DNA from: Candidatus Altarchaeales archaeon ex4484_96
Lineage (GTDB): Archaea; Altiarchaeota; Altiarchaeia; IMC4; QMZM01
Reading direction: 5' to 3'
DNA: 64,000 bases
Assembly: GCA_002254405.1 (NCBI GenBank)
Contig: NJDH01000003.1
Coordinates: 1 to 64,000, forward strand
Part shown: positions 61,464 to 64,000 of the stretch, one piece after another
Layout of the letters: the number at the start of each line of letters is the position of its first letter
Numbering within the stretch: position 1 is the first letter of the stretch
Made by a program: the position numbers and the translations under genes
Notes under the pieces: model-generated
Told to the model about the DNA's origin: nothing
Database searches by the model: none
What the model saw: only the letters and a program-made list of their open reading frames with translations

Positions 61464-62276
61464 ATGGCAGTTAAACCCAAGGTAGCTGATTACATGACCC
61501 CTGAGGTGGACTACATAGACTCTGATGTTAGGGTTAGCGATGCTATTGAAACAATTATCTCCTCGACCCATGAGAATTTCCCGGTGGTTAAAGACGGTGA
61601 ATTAATTGGTTTTCTAACAGCCAAGCAGCTGCTTAAACACTACGACAAGCAGGATGCGAAAATCGAGACGATACTGAAGAAAAAAAAGAAGCTGGTTGTC
61701 GCAAGGCCGGAGCTTGATTTAGAGGACACCGCCAGGGTAATATTCCGTAACGGATACAAAAAGCTCCCTGTGGTGAATGGCAATGGCATGCTGGTTGGTA
61801 TTATCTCCACGCTTGATATACTGCGTTCCCATATCGAGCGGGTGACTCCGGGTAAGGTCAATATGGTGAAAAACCTTCTTGAAAGCGAGTATGGTGTCAG
61901 GGTGAGGTTAGGGAAGAGGCTGGTTCCCGTGAACAAACTACATCCAACGCAAAGGAAAATATACGCGGATGAGCTTGAGGGCAGGAAATATGAGCTGGAG
62001 AAAAAGCTTGCTGAACCTATTATTGTCGTGAAGAGAAAAAACTATTTTGTTCTGGTCGACGGTCATCATCGGGCTGTTGCGGCATTGAATCTGGGCATGG
62101 ATGAGTTGATGGCTCATCTATTGGAGATGGAGCCTGAGGTGGAGTTGAGGATGGAAAAAGCAGCGAAAGAAAAAGACCTTATAACCCTCAACGACATCGA
62201 GGTGATGGATTACGCCCAGCATCCCCTGATGGAGATAACCACTAAGCTGGTGGACAAGGATAATAGAAATGCATAA
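61464..62276 (+). CDS. CBS-pair plus ParB/SerK-like domain protein
   Basis: 270 residues. Two CBS motifs (VADYMTPEVDYIDSDVRVSD...; RNGYKKLPVVNGNGMLVGII) bind an adenine nucleotide. A ParB-like domain follows with VPVNKLHPTQRKIYADELEG and the hallmark FVLVDGHHRAVAALNLGMDE. The DGHHR motif is shared by ParB, sulfiredoxin and the ADP-dependent serine kinase SerK of Thermococcus. CBS regulation fits a metabolic enzyme better than DNA partitioning, but which reaction it performs is open. The C-terminus overlaps taw3 by 8 bp. Confidence 0.78.
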   Translation: MAVKPKVADYMTPEVDYIDSDVRVSDAIETIISSTHENFPVVKDGELIGFLTAKQLLKHYDKQDAKIETILKKKKKLVVARPELDLEDTARVIFRNGYKKLPVVNGNGMLVGIISTLDILRSHIERVTPGKVNMVKNLLESEYGVRVRLGKRLVPVNKLHPTQRKIYADELEGRKYELEKKLAEPIIVVKRKNYFVLVDGHHRAVAALNLGMDELMAHLLEMEPEVELRMEKAAKEKDLITLNDIEVMDYAQHPLMEITTKLVDKDNRNA

Positions 62277-62850
62277 GCGTTTTATTAACCAGAAGGCTTA
62301 TGCCCTGCAGCGGTATTATCAGGCGAAGAATCTGGGTGAAGTGGATGAAGGCATTATTTCTTTGCTCGATTATCTTAATTCCCTTGATGATTACTATACC
62401 ACCTCCAGTTGCGCGGGGCGCATAACCCTGCTTTATGACCCCGGCTCCAAAAAGCAAGCTAGGTGGCTGGGTAAATGGCATCGTAGGGTTAAACCGGATG
62501 AAATAATCGATTGTCTTAAGCTCATACCCTCTGATGGGATAATCTGGTTCAGGTATGAGTCACCTATCCTGCATGTTGTCGCCAGGACAGTCGATAAAGC
62601 CCAGACCGTTTTATATGTTGCTAGGGAGGCTGGATACAAGCGGGTTGGATTGCAGGGTTTGAAAAAAGAAAGATTTCTGGTGGAAATATGCGATACCGAG
62701 AGAGTGGATGCTCCCATAGCCGAAGAAGGGGGGCTTTTGGTGGACGATAAATACCTTAAGCATCTAGCATTATATTGCAATAAAAGATACGTTAAAGGCA
62801 ACGAAAAAATCGCTGCTCTGGAGAGCGCGTTAAGGCGGAATCTGGGTTAA
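62269..62850 (+). CDS. taw3: tRNA wybutosine-pathway methyltransferase Taw3
   Basis: 193 residues. The TYW3 signature YYTTSSCAGRITLL (S46-S47-C48) is present. So are KPDEIIDCLKLIPSDGIIWF and FRYESPILHVVARTVDKAQT, as expected for the SAM-dependent N4-methylation of the wyosine precursor at position 37 of tRNA-Phe. It is followed 29 bp later by rtcB, linking two tRNA-processing functions. Confidence 0.92.
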   Translation: MHKRFINQKAYALQRYYQAKNLGEVDEGIISLLDYLNSLDDYYTTSSCAGRITLLYDPGSKKQARWLGKWHRRVKPDEIIDCLKLIPSDGIIWFRYESPILHVVARTVDKAQTVLYVAREAGYKRVGLQGLKKERFLVEICDTERVDAPIAEEGGLLVDDKYLKHLALYCNKRYVKGNEKIAALESALRRNLG

Positions 62851-62879
62851 TTATCATCAATCAAATACTTTAAAAGGGA

Positions 62880-64000
62880 ATGGATTTCACGCAGATAAGA
62901 GAGGGTGTTTGGGAGCACCGAAGCGATGGACTGAATGTCCCTGTGAGGGTGTATGCCAAGGAGAAAGTCTTTAGGGAGATGGAGGAGGGGGTTTTTAAGC
63001 AGGCCTCTAATGTTGCCAGGCTGCCTGGGATAGAAAAGGCCTCTCTGGTGATGCCCGACGGACACTATGGCTATGGTTTCCCCATAGGGGGGGTTGCAGC
63101 ATTCAATCTGGAGGATGGTGTTGTCAGCCCCGGCGGCGTAGGCTATGATATAAACTGTGGCGTGCGTCTTTTATCATCCAGTCTCGGGGAAGCGGATGTG
63201 CGCCCTAGGCTAAAAAAGCTGGTGGATGCGCTGTTTGATAATATACCCTGTGGGGTGGGCCGGGACAGCACTCTGAGGCTTTCTCTGGGGGAACTGGATG
63301 ATGTTTCTCTTGCGGGAGCCCGCTGGGCTGTTGAGAAGGGATATGGCTTGGATAGGGATTTACAACACATTGAAGAGTATGGTTCAATTGATGGGGCCAA
63401 CCCAGCTAATGTGGGCAAGAAGGCTAAATCAAGGGGTAAATCCCAGTTGGGTACGCTTGGCTCAGGCAATCATTTTTTGGAGGTTCAAAGGGTTGATAAA
63501 ATATTTGATGCGGTAGCGGCTAAAAAATATGGGATAGAGCGGGAGGGTCAGGTTACTGTTATGGTTCACTGCGGGTCCCGTGGATTCGGGCATCAGATAG
63601 CTGATGATTACATCAAGTTAATGCTTTCTGCTTCGGCTAAATACGGCATCAGATTGCCTGATAGGGAGCTTGCATGCGCTCCGCTTTCTTCTAAGGAAGC
63701 ATCTGATTATTTATCAGCCATGTATTGTGCCGTGAACTATGCTTTTGCCAACCGACAGGTTATAACCCACTGGATCAGGCAGACATTTAATGATGTTTTC
63801 AGGCAGGATGTCGATTTATCCTTAACCTATGATGTCTGCCATAACATCGCTAAATACGAAAAACACCGCCTTAGTGGAAAAAAACAAAAATTGTGCATAC
63901 ACCGTAAGGGGGCGACACGGGCCTTTGCATCCGGCAGAAAGGAGATACCTGAAATATATCGGGAATTCGGCCAGCCGGTTATTATACCCGGGGATATGGG
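62880..64000 (+). CDS. rtcB: tRNA-splicing ligase RtcB (cut by window end)
   Basis: 373 residues visible, open to the last base. LVMPDGHYGYGFPIGGVAAF and SPGGVGYDINCGVRLL (metal-binding Cys93) come first, then GTLGSGNHFLEV, MVHCGSRGFGHQ and SLTYDVCHNIAKYE. RKGATRAFASG follows near the end. These are the RtcB metal and GTP motifs in order; the guanylylated His lies beyond the window. It joins tRNA halves with a 2',3'-cyclic phosphate and 5'-OH. No intein is seen in the visible part. ATG 62880 gives the family start MDFTQIREGVWE. Confidence 0.96.
   Translation, partial: MDFTQIREGVWEHRSDGLNVPVRVYAKEKVFREMEEGVFKQASNVARLPGIEKASLVMPDGHYGYGFPIGGVAAFNLEDGVVSPGGVGYDINCGVRLLSSSLGEADVRPRLKKLVDALFDNIPCGVGRDSTLRLSLGELDDVSLAGARWAVEKGYGLDRDLQHIEEYGSIDGANPANVGKKAKSRGKSQLGTLGSGNHFLEVQRVDKIFDAVAAKKYGIEREGQVTVMVHCGSRGFGHQIADDYIKLMLSASAKYGIRLPDRELACAPLSSKEASDYLSAMYCAVNYAFANRQVITHWIRQTFNDVFRQDVDLSLTYDVCHNIAKYEKHRLSGKKQKLCIHRKGATRAFASGRKEIPEIYREFGQPVIIPGDM

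Noticed and set aside
61464..62276. ParB chromosome partition protein beside a replication origin
   Set aside because: No ParA, parS-like palindromes or Cdc6/Orc gene nearby; CBS fusion favours a metabolic role.

Overview
The window is a gene-dense piece of an archaeal chromosome. The evidence is archaeal/eukaryotic-type ribosomal proteins (L40e, L39e, S27e, L44e), RNA polymerase subunit Rpo4, an A/V-type ATPase, CDP-archaeol synthase, clamp-loader RfcS, archaeal AspRS and IleRS, Taw3, archease and RtcB, and an intron-containing initiator tRNA. A split carB, ThyX, ECF transporter, Thr-rich linkers and Cys-rich secreted proteins would fit a DPANN- or Altiarchaeota-like lineage. That placement is an impression; the sequence alone does not settle it.

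Layout. 1-2293: right end of an insertion sequence, initiator tRNA-Met (intron 551-569), N-terminal half of carbamoyl-phosphate synthase, L40e. 2368-4148: OB-fold protein, Cas4-like nuclease, L39e, a small membrane protein. 4175-9247: two proteins built from tandem VirB2/TrbC-like pilin hairpins (five and ten copies). 9254-16619 (minus): an eleven-gene Mrp/Mbh-type cation/proton antiporter operon with three MrpD-like subunits and no hydrogenase. 16707-20211: A-type ATPase subunits I, K, C. 20189-24602 (minus): lipid synthesis, AspRS, KH protein, ferredoxin, DUF655, Rpo4, a winged-helix regulator. 24685-29397: ECF importer plus a two-gene core methionine synthase. 29400-34332: ThyX, IleRS, RfcS.

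34324-51305 is an accessory surface/secretion island. On the minus strand it has a 47-aa protein, a Cys-rich anchored protein, and a 965-aa protein joining a pilin hairpin, a zincin-like domain, two PKD domains and a transglutaminase. On the plus strand it has a 1598-aa Cys-rich protein, five consecutive VirB6/TrbL-like paralogues, a PH-like membrane protein, and a frameshifted gene joining an M15-like peptidase, two PKD domains and a pilin hairpin. The pilin-like hairpin (small/aromatic residues, then S-D/S-S-P-x-x-R-x-x-A-K, then a second helix) recurs in nine genes, 22 copies in all. I propose an archaeal type IV secretion-like or conjugation-like machine whose pilin subunits are covalently concatenated. 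No VirB4/VirD4-type ATPase lies in the window, so this is a partial locus.

51367-64000 returns to housekeeping: AI-2E family permease, phosphohexomutase, archease-S27e-L44e, a flippase-like protein, GT2, a candidate Re-type citrate synthase, a MoxR/DUF58 cluster, a CBS-ParB-like protein, Taw3, and RtcB cut by the window end. RtcB, archease and an intron-bearing tRNA in one window form a coherent tRNA-splicing theme.
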